Positions 1-11,900 of a stretch of 64,000 nucleotides of DNA are shown here, one piece after another. Every line of letters starts with the position of its first letter. Position 1 is the first letter of the stretch. A program made the position numbers and the translations under genes. The DNA comes from Epinephelus fuscoguttatus (lineage: Eukaryota > Chordata > Actinopteri > Perciformes > Serranidae). The DNA lies in contig NC_064759.1 of the NCBI RefSeq assembly GCF_011397635.1, positions 16,415,428 through 16,479,427 on the forward strand, given 5' to 3'. The notes under the pieces are model-generated. The model searched no databases and was not told the origin of the DNA. It saw nothing but the letters and a program-made list of their open reading frames with translations.

Positions 1-1709
1 ATCCTTCTATCCCAGACCTGATGTGTGAATATATTAGTTCTGGTTTTATTTTAGCTTCTTTAGACACATTGTGTTGATGCATGATGATGTTTGTCAAATG
101 CTACTTTTTCTTACAATTGCAAGTCAGTTGAGCCCGATGTATAATTGGGTACCTAACACTTTTGATAAGTGTTGCTCAACAGAAATGACTAATTTTCAAC
201 ATAGGTGAATGTGGCTCGACACCTTGCTTTCATGTCGCACACCAGGAGAATTTTGTAATGTCATCAACACCATCATGTTTTGTCACACAATGTGATAGGG
301 TAGTCTCAGCGAGCCTCTCTGACACATCTACTGGAGTTTTGTGTTTCCTGGCGTGAGCACCACAGGGCCGGATCTTGTTGAGCAGATCATCAAAACTGTT
401 GGCAGACATTCGAAAATACAGAGGAGTATCTCTGTATCCGTGTCCAACATTTGATAGACTAAAACATGTTGAGTCTTAAGCTTCCTTGGTTGGTTTAATG
501 GATGCACTAACCACCTCCTTTCCATACGCTCCAGTTTTCTTATCAGTAGAAATAAGTTTAAAATCTCTTCTCTTGAGTTATCTCACAGATTTCGTCAAGC
601 CCACCCATTATCAAAATGCTTTCCACCACCGTGGACCACCGTCGTCTCGTCACACTTCTGATGTTTGTTGCATAGTGTAAATACACGTTGCTCCTATTGC
701 AAAGAATTCACAAAATATGCTGTCTTGTTGCCGTCTTTGATGTGTTGTTCTTCCATACTGGTTGGTGTTCTTTCTTTGACATTTAATGTCAGACTAGAAC
801 ACTTGTACGGGTGGCACAGGGGCGAGTGGTTAGCACTGTTTCCTCACAGCAAGAGGGTTCCTGGTGTGAGATCGCAGTGGGGAGTTAGAACCCTTCTGTG
901 TGGCATTTGCATGTTCTCCCTGTGTCAGTGTGGGTTTTCTCTGGGTACTCCAGCTTCCTCCCACAATCCAAAGACATGCAGGTTAATTGGTGACTCTGAC
1001 TTGGCTGTGGGTGTGAATGGTTGTCTGTCTCTATGTGTCAGCCCTGTGATGGTCTGGCGACCTGTCCAAGGTGTACCCCGCATCTTGCCTAGTGTCAGCT
1101 GGGATAGCTCCAGCCTCCCTGCGACCCCCAACAGGATGAGCGGTTATGGAAAATGAATAAATGAATAGAACACTTGTAGACATATGGTGCCCCGCAAGGT
1201 CTGGAAGAATTGCATCCCTGCTACCTATGGCACTGGAGAAAAACAAGCACCATTACGACTTGGTACCAAAGTATCAGTTCTTGTGACACCTCCAATGAGC
1301 GTGTTGCACAGTGGCAGGCTGCCAGTGATTAACTAGCCAATGGGATACGGGATTCACATGCACACGCAGCCAGACTGGCTTTCCACAATAAAGAATAGAG
1401 AAGATTTGATCACATTCTCTGTTCAGGACGCCATCAGTCCACTATATCTGTTCACAGCAAATAGTGGTTTGATGCGATATTAACAATCTGAATGTCACAT
1501 ACAGAGCCTTTAACGACAACCTAATTGTCTAAGATCATGAATGCACCTCGTCTAGCTGGTAATCAGGGCAGGTAAATATGCTAGAAATACTTTTTTAACT
1601 GGGCTTAAACTTGAATTTGAGCCCTATGTTTCCGCTGTCCCTCCTTTACTGACAAGACCATAATTTCTAACTGTCGCCCTTTTCTTCACTTCACCTTTAA
1701 TTACCCCAG
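1..1709 (+). other. VARS1 intron
   Basis: No further VARS1 exon could be recognised upstream of 1710, so this stretch is read as one large intron, cut by the window edge. It holds one SINE-type insertion (808-1165). The remainder shows no coding signal that I can support. Confidence 0.6.
795..1178 (+). mobile_element. SINE-type retroposon with 13-bp target-site duplication
   Basis: A body of about 358 bp (808-1165) is flanked by a perfect 13-bp direct repeat, TAGAACACTTGTA, at 795-807 and 1166-1178. It has the layout of a very common fish dispersed repeat: a head with GTGGTTAGCACTGTTTCCTC, a core with CCAAAGACATGCAGGTTAAT, and a tail of ATGAATAA units. The head resembles a tRNA-type promoter region (GTGGTTAGCACTG near an A-box, weak B-box), which suggests a tRNA-derived SINE. 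The 163-codon open frame across it is an accident of the repeat, not a gene. Confidence 0.85.
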
Positions 1710-1859
1710 GGTCTTATTGACGTGGAGAAGGAAGTGGCCAAGCTGATGGCAAAGAAAGGTGACTTGGAGAAACAGATGGAGAAACTGACAGAGAAGATGG
1801 CAAAGAGTGACTACAAAGAGAAAGTGCCAGTGAAGGTGCAGGAGCAGGATGCAGAGAAG
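1710..1859 (+). CDS. vars1: VARS1 penultimate coding exon
   Basis: This exon encodes 50 residues beginning GLIDVEKEVA and ending QEQDAEK. It is phase 0 at both ends. The acceptor CCCCAG and donor AAG/GTGAGA are canonical. It forms the first helix of the C-terminal coiled-coil arm. Confidence 0.92.
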
Positions 1860-2014
1860 GTGAGAAAAAGAAATCAACTCACAGGGTTTCTCTGGGTGTG
1901 AGACATGTGAATTTGTGATAAATAATTACTTCCTTTTCTCCACAGCTAAGGCAGAGCCAAACCGAGCTCGAAAAAGTAAAAGAAGCCATGGACAACTTCA
2001 AGAAAATGATGTGA
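1710..2014 (+). CDS. vars1: Valyl-tRNA synthetase, cytosolic, C-terminal end (partial gene)
   Basis: VARS1 charges tRNA-Val with valine in the cytosol. Only the last 72 residues are in the window, in two exons: 1710-1859 (50 codons, phase 0 at both ends, acceptor CCCCAG, donor GTGAGA) and 1946-2014 (22 codons plus TGA, acceptor CCACAG). The peptide starts GLIDVEKEVAKL and ends EAMDNFKKMM. It is rich in Lys and Glu with heptad-like spacing, as expected for the C-terminal coiled-coil arm of ValRS that contacts tRNA. From memory the human C-terminus shows the same framework (LVDP start, VKVPLEVQEAD core, FQKML end). The rest of the gene lies left of the window. A polyadenylation signal follows at 2122. 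The gene converges on ABHD16A, its neighbour in the wider MHC class III region of mammals. Confidence is high for the identity; the bacterial-type mitochondrial enzyme VARS2 is the less likely alternative. Confidence 0.93.
1946..2014 (+). CDS. vars1: VARS1 last coding exon
   Basis: This exon encodes LRQSQTELEKVKEAMDNFKK followed by two Met and a TGA stop. The intron before it is only 86 bp. The acceptor is CTCCACAG. Confidence 0.92.
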   Translation, partial: LRQSQTELEKVKEAMDNFKKMM

Positions 2015-2121
2015 CTATCCCCTTAGCATTATGTAAATCAAGATTTATTTCCACGTTTTTCTTGTCGGTGTATTAATTTTCATATTCATTTTCCAAGTTG
2101 ATTGTAGTACGGAGGGAATTA

Positions 2122-2127
2122 AATAAA
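2122..2127 (+). terminator. VARS1 polyadenylation signal AATAAA
   Basis: AATAAA lies 108 bases after the VARS1 stop codon, so the 3' UTR would be only about 125-135 bases. A TTGTCTTC stretch downstream could be the GU/U-rich element. Confidence 0.7.
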
Positions 2128-2546
2128 GCTCTTATGACAGACAATTGTCTTCAGCAGCGTATTGTTCCGAGGCAATCTATTAATCTCAGTCTCTTGAAAA
2201 TCTGTGCAATTTGTTGAACACTTGTATCGAGTAATGAGCAAATGAATTCAGTCCCTTATGTCAAACATTTTATTCAGCATATTTAATAGGACATGTAAGA
2301 GCATCATTTTAGGATACAGCTTATTTTTCATAAAGATAGTGTCCACAGAAAAGAAATAAACCTGAAAAGCTTGAACACTTTGGCTGCATTTTTAAAGATT
2401 AAAACTCCTCTACTGTTAAGATTACTTTTATTATTTAAATTGTAGCGATGTGTTCCTACTAATAATTGCTTCTTTACAAATACAGCCAAAGAGGGAACAA
2501 TGGAAGGAGTGAGAGATGGCTTGTGCATTTACATAAATGCATCCTT

Positions 2547-2552
2547 TTTATT
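2547..2552 (-). terminator. ABHD16A polyadenylation signal AATAAA
   Basis: TTTATT on the + strand reads AATAAA on the - strand, 283 bases after the stop. If used, about 400 bp separate the 3' ends of VARS1 and ABHD16A. Confidence 0.6.
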
Positions 2553-2834
2553 TTTTTTGGAGACAAACACTAAAAGGAAAAATAAAAACTAACCTCAAAT
2601 GAAAAGATGTACCATATTTTACAGGTTTGTGGGGGCAGGCAGGGGGTAGTACACCAGATCTTTCCAGTTGCCACCACAGCAACACTATACATGACAACGT
2701 ATCTGTCGCGGGAAAAATCTGGAAAAAAATCACAGTAATACATTCACACCATGCCAGGAACACGCTCTGGACCACAGGCCATCCAAATCCTCTGCCGCAC
2801 GTTCCCTCTCATCCAGCCATCCATCCATCTTTCT

Positions 2835-2918
2835 TTACAGTCTCCAGGGTGAGTGGAACTCAGAGGCGGGGAGAGGGGTGCAGTGCGTTGTTTCAAAGTT
2901 TCGCATGTACTTCCGCGC
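2835..2918 (-). CDS. abhd16a: ABHD16A coding exon 20 and stop
   Basis: This exon encodes ARKYMRNFETTHCTPLPASE and ends SPWRL before TAA at 2837-2835. It matches human ARKHLHNFEATHCTPLP and the PWHL end. Confidence 0.95.
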   Translation of the reverse strand, partial: ARKYMRNFETTHCTPLPASEFHSPWRL

Positions 2919-5900
2919 CTGGGAGAGAGAGAAAAGACAGCGGGGATGGAGGAGGAATGGAGAATGAGAGGTGTGGGAGGGCAATGAACAAAAAGTGCAG
3001 AACTTGATTATATTAGGTTCAGTCTTTCTGGCTCAGTGCCTTACAAATCTCTCCCATCTCTTAAGGGTTTACACGGGAGGTGAATAAAGCCTAATTCAGA
3101 AGGAATTACCGAGGGAGGAAAAGCATAGCATTAGCCGTAATTGATGGCACTGCTCTTGTTTGATGTTAAATGACTTCAATAAGCTGAGCGCGGTGAAATA
3201 TATTACACCAGTCAACCTGAGAGCACAGGTGAGCTGGTTACTATGGCGACCAGAATAGTGTTCCTCAGTGGTAATGATGTCTGTGAATAGCTGTGATGTT
3301 TTCTTTTTTTTTTTTGAGTGCGAGAGAAGAGGGGAGGGAAGCCAAGCTTAAACAGGAAAATGGGGCTTATTGTAGTAAAGTAAATTAGACTTTGTATCTT
3401 GATTTAGAGCAGTATGATAAAGACAACAGGTGGCTGCCCTTTAAACGAGACAGAAGAAACAACTGTACACATGGAGATTGAGTGCACGGATAACAAAGAT
3501 TTCCTCACCAAGAAAAGAGCCAGCTGCCGCCTTCCCTCCAGAGTCATGTCCTCACCTGGTAACATAGATACATAACAGAGTGTGTGAGGTCATGTAAGAG
3601 AAATGTGTATATAAGGGTAGTGCTGTGTGCAGTGTATTTGCCTAGTAAATTTGAGAGGACCCAGGGGCTTACCAACACTCCACGGAAACAAAACATCTCT
3701 GTCTGCCTGATACGACTGCAGCACAGACACACACCAGTCATCGTCCACCTCATAGCCACTGTACACAGATGCTGTACAGAAAGAGTGACGTACACATTTC
3801 TTCATCAGTTTAATACAGTAAGTTGAGTACAAATTTACAAAAAACTGCAGAGTTTAAAGGGTAAGTTCAATGGTTTCTAATGTGGACCCCATTTTCCAAT
3901 GATTTACATCTAATAACCAAATGGGAAAAACCCCTTTTGTGAAAGAGTACCAGAAACAGCCCTTAAATCGCCATACACACCAGACTCCATTTAAATAAAG
4001 TGTCATTTTAGCGTGCATAGAGCCAGCATAGTTTTACATCTAAATGGGTGAATTAAGGGTTAATTTAACCCAAACCAGAGTTGGTAATTGTGGAAACAAT
4101 GGAAACACAAACCAAGACAGTTTCTGTGAGTTTCATTTTGTTTTCTTTACCTTTGAGGGAAGTGTGTTTTACAATGATAAAATTACTGTTTATTTAAATG
4201 GAGTCTGGTGGGTTTGGCGAAAGTGATAAACAGCCAATTTGTGGCTTTAAAAAAAGGATTTAATTCTTTACCAAAAAGACTGATCTGTGCCGGAATCCTT
4301 TACATAAGTTGTCAGAAAACTTAATAATAATCTGAGCGAGCCAGTGGCAAAAACAAAGGCATTCTGTGGACACAAATTGAAAGTGCAAATGTGCCCAGAG
4401 TGTCCACACTGCAGCCTGTTATGCGGCTGCCAGCTGCAGCAGGCTTGCTCAGTACTGGACTGTTTTAAAAATTGTTGTTTTCCCCACTTAGACACTAAAA
4501 TATGCAAAACAGGGTCCATGTTGGGGAAAAAAAAAGTACCCTTTAAAAGCCACTAAAAGTGTCAGACACAGTGAAATAGTGGTCACACATACCTTCTTCT
4601 AAGGGATTGGAGGATCCCAGCCATTGCCTGACAACTCTAATCCCTTCATCTGTCATTATTTTTGGATACCTATGCAGGGAAATGACATCAGCACTTTCCG
4701 AATCTATTGTGTCCAAATATAGTGACTGTATCCAACAATGAGAGTACTGAAATTAGGTGTTTGAAAATAAGAAGACCAACCTGAATTGTAGTAGTTTGAG
4801 CAGGAGGTCGTTGCCTCTGTTAGACATGACGTCCTCTGGACCCCTGTAATACACAGTGTACAACTTAATATGACTGTCAGTAGTCTTGTGATCACTGAGT
4901 AGGCAATTGAATGCTTTATCCTTCATCTGAATTAACCATCAAGGCACTTAACCCTCATCATACTGACAACTGCTGTTAGAAACGGTGGAGGATTCAAGTG
5001 CTGGGTAGTTCTCTTGTGTGACTGAGTGTTTACAATCATGTTCAACTATTATACAACTACTCTGTGGTGCTATCATGTCATACAGAAAATGATATGCCAT
5101 TTACCATGCATCTACTGTATATATAGAATACTGATGTGCATAATCATGCCACAGTTAATAGGACAGTTCACCCTGAACTCACAAATACATAGTGCACACT
5201 TCCTTCTGTGCTGTGACATGATTGACAGGTGTAGTTTGGTAAAAAGAAAATAGTTCCTACATGAAACTGTTCACAACAAGGTCAGTGGATTATCTTGAGT
5301 AACTGGGTTATGATTCTGTAAAGAGACATTGCTGTTGACTTCTTCAGTGCATCTTTGGCACTTTGAGCACCACAAGCTGAGTGTCTTCTAGTTCCACTAT
5401 GTTCTAGAGAAGGCAGACATCTCTATGGCCTTATCTCCCAACACTCGGCAACTCAAACCAAAACAATCAAGACTGATAAACAGCAATACAGGTGAGAGGG
5501 AAAATATATATTTTTTGATTTTGGGTTGAAATGCCCCTATAAATTAATAACAATGAATTGACCTTCCTAGCCAATCAAATGATGTCATGTCAAAATATTA
5601 CTTCTTTAACTACTTGGCAAAATGTCACTGACTGCTTCATGACAAGAAAAATGTTTCCTATCAAAAAACAGAGAAGAAAAAAGCAGTTGTGCCTCAGTGG
5701 ATGATGGGTTTCTTTTCATTATAGAGAACCTTTTTTGTGTCAGTCCAACATCAAGGGCAAAAAAAAAAAGAAGTTCTTTTTAACTGAACCGTTGTAGAGC
5801 ACTCAAGCTTGTGCAAACCCACTGGGAAGCAAACCTGCTACACGATACACTAATACATTTTATGCTGGACTGTTGGAACTCACGTTGTGGTGATGATCTC

Positions 5901-8900
5901 ATCTCTGGTTCTCCTAATCAGTAGCACTGGTCCCTGATATCTGCAGGAGGAAGAGAAATAGATGTGTTAGTCATCTGCCACATTGCTGTAAACTACACCA
6001 ACAAAAAAAACAAAAGTCATTTTCACAATTACACTCCAATATGTTGCGTAATGCTCAATGATGTGGACTTTGACTTTTATGATTAGTGTCACTACAAATA
6101 CACACTCACTTGAGAAGCTGCTCGGCGTTGTTGAGGTTCATGTATTGCCTAACTGTGTGTTGTACCAACGGCCCTGAGAGAGAACCAAAATGTTTCATTT
6201 GCAAAAACAAAGCTCCCAACTGTAAACAATTTATAGAGTGTATAATCCTGACTCACTCCAGCTGTCAGGCATGACCTTGAGGGCTAGCGGCAGGAGGTCA
6301 TCAAAGGAGGCATCCAACACTACCGATTGGATCTCTGGATATGACATCACTGCCCAGCTGGCTAAGAAAGGACATGGAGAGATAAAGGGACAAAATGAGG
6401 AGCAGGGGATAAGCAGAACCATGAACGAAGGACTAAATAAGATAAGATAAGATAAGATAAGATAAGATACACCTTTATTGATCCCATAATTGAGAAATTC
6501 CAGTGTTACAGCAGTCAAGGAGAAAGTCAGATTAAAGATTTCAAATTTAAACTTAAAAAACTTAAATAACTAGGCATGCAAATAAGTACAAAAAATACAA
6601 GAGACAGTGATAAATAACAATAACAATACTAATAACAATAATACTAATAATAAAAATAATAGGAAGTGGATAATAATGAGCAGCAGTGAATGAAAATGAC
6701 CAGTGGATAAGGTGCAAGTGATTGTATGTGCAAAAACAGCAGACTGCTGTGGTGTCCATACAGTGTCCATAGTGTCTATAAAGTGTCCATGGTGCAGTTT
6801 ACTGTGAGCAGTGCTGGTTATGTAGCCTGACAGCAGCAGGCAGGAAGGACCTGCGATAGCATTCCTTCACACACTTTGGGTGAATCAGTCTATCGCTCAA
6901 GGAGCTCTCCAGACCTTTTATCTCCTCCTGCAGAGGATGGGAGTCATTAGTCCTCAGGGATGACAGCTTGGCTGTCATCCTCCTTTCTCCCACCACCTGC
7001 ACAGAGTCCAGAGAGCATCCCAGGACAGAGCTGGCCTTCTTGATCAGCTTGTCCAGTCTCTTCCTATCTGCAGCCGAGACGCTGCTGCCCCAGCAGACCA
7101 CTCCGTAAAAGATGGCTGATGCCACCACAGTGTCAAAGAAGGTCTTCAGGAGCGCCCCCTGCACTCCAAAAGACCTGAGCCGCCTCAGCAGGTAGAGTCT
7201 GCTTTGGCCTTTCCTGTACAGTGCTGTTATGTGACACATATAACACAATTTACATTTATAGCATAGTGCCCATTAATCATATACTGTTCTGGTCTTTGTG
7301 TACCTGTGAATCCTCCTATGGACCAGGCATAGACGACAATGTCAGTGAGCTGGAAGCCCAGTTTGTGCATTGCAAACTGGATCACTACATCCATGGCATT
7401 GGCTTCATTCTGGGGGAATGGAACTCCCTGGCAGAAAAAATATAAGTGAAGCAACATCCATGCATTATCAAACATCACAGTAGCACTCAAACCACCTATG
7501 AAACAATGTACTAATGAAGACTTAACAGATATTTTCCACAGTTAATATCAACCAAGGGAGTGTACTTGGCCTCTTGTGCAATGTGTCAAACTGAAACCAG
7601 AATTTCAACATGCCATTGTTTCCCATTGTATTAAGACTATGAGAACCACAGGCATACACTGTAAGCTAATTTTAGTTTATGGCTATAGAACCAAATCTGA
7701 AAACACTGCTTACCGTACTTCCTCCAAAGCCAGGGTGGTTCCAGCCCAGTACAGAGTAGCCACCTACAGTGCACATAAACACAAGATTTAAGTACAGCAT
7801 GATACTTGAAACACAACAATATCACACTAATATAAATTCTGTGCATTGACATTATAAAATATCTTATCACTCTTGTGTAGTGGCAGATTTCTCACCCTCC
7901 AGTGGAGTGTTCATGCAACCTACTTCATAGAAGCCTGCGTTCCCCTCACAGCAGATGACCTGTGGCAGAATTCAGACAATTCAAGAGACTGATGTGACAC
8001 AAGTTTTGTGGGACCCTGGAACAAGCCTAAGGACAATAACACAGCAAATCACTGCAGACACTAACCAGAGTCTGGCCATTCTGTCCGCTGTCTCTCCTTC
8101 GATCCACAAACATTGTGTCGATCTCGTTGCCATCGCAGGCCACAAGCTTATTCCTCTGGCCTTCAAACTGTGACAAAATGGAGTCAATTTGACAGAGAAT
8201 GATGATCAGCGTTTATTAAAGCGAGTATAGACGGTTAGAGAATGGGTGTGTGTTGTTTTTTTATCCCTACCTCTTCTATTAACCTAGCCTGGCCTTGCTG
8301 GAGCATGGGCCTCATGGCTTTCTGCAGTAAACCTACAGAGCCGGGGTACAGCATCCTCCTCCCAAATGAGTGGGCAATAAGAAAACTGGAGAGGGGAAAA
8401 AACAGAGATGATGACTCTGTATACCACTGGGCAAATACTTTATATTTTCCTGAAATAAAAAGGGTGAATTATGGTGAAATATGATGGAACCTTCTATAAA
8501 GCAGACATTATCTATCCCCTTACTGTGATAATTGTACCAAATCTGCAGTGTCGTCTTGGAGTCACGCACAGTCTTAATTTTTGGATCATGCTACATAAAC
8601 CGCATTTACCTGATGATGTGGCATGGTAGAGTGCGCACAGAATTGAGGACGTTGTCTGCTGCTCCTCTTAGTCTGGGCTCGGGCTTTAGCAGTGAAACAC
8701 CAGCCTTGGATAGTTTTCTGTCACACACAGAGTCAAAGGCTTATAATGAAACAGATGAGCCACAAAGCATTTGACATTCAGTGGGCGCATTTATCCAATG
8801 TTCTTCACAGTGCTGTGAGTGCATGTATTCATAATGAACTGACCCTGAATGGAATAGAACTGCAGCAAACACACGGCCATTTCAAATGGCAATATTATAT

Positions 8901-11900
8901 AAAAGCAAAAACGTACGGATTGCTGACTTCCGTCCAGCTGAAATCTGAAGGCCAGTACGAGAAGTCAAAGTCGTAGCACCTCAGTTTTTTCTGGAAAAAA
9001 AAGTAATTCCTTGAATTCAGTTTTGATGCATTAAGGACACCTACAAACACATTTGTAATTATTCTTTTGTAACTTTATTCCCCAAAAGATGGAGAACACC
9101 GACAGCAAATCCTGATAAACGGTGATTGTATGGAGTTGCCATGATCTTACCTTGTTTGATGGTGTGTGATTCTTCTTGGTTTCTTCAAGAACGGAGATAA
9201 ACTGTAGATACTCAGAGTTTTTCCATCTCCCCCACCCTGGAAGAGAAAAGGAAAGATGGAAGGGAGGCAGAAAGAAAACACAAACACAGAGAGATATAGG
9301 CTAAACAGTACACATAAAACACAAACAGCATTTTGCTGCAAAGCCTCAAGGGTGCATTTAGTATGCTTTGTGGGTATAGACCTTGTGCAACAAGCTCAAT
9401 GTTAATGAAATCTTTTTGGCATGCAGAATATGCAGCATATGTTGTGATATGTAAAAGATGAACGAATAGAATGAGTCATCGCATGCCAGTCAGTTGAAAT
9501 CTGGTGCCCCACCTCTAAGACAGGCCACTCCTAGAAGACACACCAGTACTGTTCCCACATACTGACTCACTGGAACCAGCTTGCTGCTGCAGATGTAACC
9601 TAAAAATACACAAAGAAGTGATGACACAGACATCCAAATGAACCCCCTCTCATTCCCTGCTAAACCTGAGCCTCATTAACGGGCACCAATACAAAGATTC
9701 ACAGTCTGACAACTACCCTACAACCATATGCATAAATCAATATCAGAAGCTCAATTACACACTGCAGAGTAGCACACAACCTCAAGCAATTAATTTCTAT
9801 TGCGGCACAGTCTCACTGGATGATTCAGTTGATTAACTTTATATTAATCCCACTTGTAGGAGAACAGAGAACATCCCCCCAGTGGCAGTTTTTCTTCCTT
9901 AATGGAAGGAGAAATGTCATACAGAATATAAAAAAAACCCATTTTGTGACATTCATCACTGCCAAAAACTCTAAAAAAAGACTCCTACTGAAACACATCC
10001 AGTTCAGATTTTAATATAAACTCCAAGTATAGCATAAAGCAATAAGACATATGGGAAAAAAAATACAATTTGCTATTTTTCCAAAGCTGGGACTGTTTAC
10101 ATGCAAGTAAGCCTAGGTGACGAGGAAGAAATGATTATCATGATACTAATATGGATATTTTCTGATACTTTGGTTCTATATTAAAAGTTTACACAGTGAT
10201 GTTTATATACCTTCACAGATCAATAGAACAAAAATGACAGATATGCACACCCGCTTACTTTCACCATTTTCAGTCAGACATCCCTCAATCTAACCTAACA
10301 GAGATAATGGCAACCAGGCATGAGAGCGTTGTTTGGAAGCATTTCAACAAAATAAATGTGCAAGCTATGTAGCATTAAATTTGCATCTCACTGTGTTCAA
10401 TTTAGTAATCAATAATAATTTAATGCTTGTACTTGAATATAAAATTTACTTAAAATGCCCATCCCTAATAAAACTAATAATAAAACCTTTTTTCACTGTT
10501 ATACATTTGCTGCAAGTTCTTTATATCTATCAAACATAAATGTTATAGCTACACCTTGCTCAGCATTTTTGACTATAGAATTTTGTAGAGATAACATAAC
10601 ATCCTGATTTTATTTCACTGAAATTCAATAAATGATAATTCTAAATTGTCACCCAGTGCTTGTCAGGATTACCTCCTTTTGCACAACCATGTCTGTCCCT
10701 TTTTGTGACATGAACTGTTTTGATTATATGTCACAACTATGGCTAATATCAATGATTATTTTCATGTTCAATTATGTGGCAATGGTTTTCTCAATTAATT
10801 GCTGAGATGACAGCTTCAAATGTCTTGTTTTGTCCAACCAACAGTCCAAAAGTCAGACATATTCAATTTGCGAAAAAATATTAAGTAGAGAAAAGCAGCA
10901 CATTCTGGAACCAGAGCTTGTTTTTTTTTATTCCTTAATAACTGACATATTAATTTGTTGCGCATTAGTTTGCAGTTGGTCAACTAAAGGACTAATAGCT
11001 CTAATAATTTCAGCTGTGGTCATGAAAGCAGTAATGAGCAGAGAACAAACCTTGTGTTCCCCACCAAACATGATTCAATCAACCTACCTTTCCTGTACAG
11101 ATAGCAGAGAAGAAGAGGAGAACTGTAGTAGGACAGGGACCACAGTGCTGAAGCCTGGAAGGAGAAAACAAACTTTACTTAACAGCACTTCTAAATCTTT
11201 TTCACACAGTATTATTAATCATACAACCATACTGACCCAACCGAGGATGCTGTCAGTGTGTTTCTCCAGAGTCCTGGGTTGGTAGTTCCATCCCTGCTGT
11301 GAGAGAGACTGCTGTTCATAACATGAGCACTGTTGCTAACATCTGACTTTCAGGTTGCTAATGTAAGCTAGCTAGTAGCACTGATTGACTGTGGGCGTTT
11401 AAAGAGACAAGGTGATAGATATTCCAATTACACACTGTCTGTATAGTGTCTCTGTTTAAGTAAAGTCATATGTTCATTGGTGTTATTCGTTAACTGTTCA
11501 GCTTCTGTCTTTTTTCCTCCCGTTTTGGCAAAGTTTCCTTTCACCTGCTTGCACTTAGCGTTAGCATTACATTACCAGGTTAATGTCATTGAGGAATAAC
11601 GTTACAGTTAAAGAAGCGTAAGTTTGACTGTCTGTTGCCGTGGCGGTGAGACAGAAATGAAATGCACATGAAAAGACAGGCGTATTGATGTGCGGCTGTC
11701 ATTTCATTCATTTACAAACTGTCAGCCCCGGCGGCTGTGCGGTGACAGCAGGGTTTCAAAAACATACACATGACACTTCCGGGGGCGCAGCCGGAGCTAC
11801 ATCAATGCTAAAAGATTAAATACTGCTCGGTTTTCGCAGTCGGCTGTTCTCAAACAAATGCAAAACATTGTGGATAACCCTACCCTTCTCCCGGCCCTGC

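Larger units (their letters stand above)
6435..7240 (-). mobile_element. 5'-truncated CR1/L2-type LINE, reverse-transcriptase C-terminus and tail
   Basis: On the - strand, 7235-6799 encodes the end of a non-LTR retrotransposon reverse transcriptase: ALYRKGQSRLYLLRRLRSFG, then FYGVVCWGSS and a Lys/Arg-rich stretch, ending CYRRSFLPAAVRLHNQHCSQ at a stop. The 3' UTR follows, with ATCAATAAAG, and ends in tandem TTATC units (6435-6469) instead of poly(A). A short tandem-repeat tail is typical of the CR1/L2 group and of the fish Rex1 lineage. The element lacks its endonuclease and RT core, so it cannot be active. It lies in ABHD16A intron 12 in the same orientation as the gene. Confidence 0.88.

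Noticed and set aside
665..1156. Open frame of 163 codons
   Set aside because: Its 3' part (from 808) coincides with the SINE at 808-1165, and the rest shows no domain, homology or splice context.
1..1709. Further VARS1 exons upstream of 1710
   Set aside because: I looked for the preceding ValRS segment in all + frames and found no matching peptide with flanking splice sites.
6799..7248. Open frame of 149 codons as a host gene
   Set aside because: It is the C-terminal part of a LINE reverse transcriptase, 5'-truncated and without its own start.
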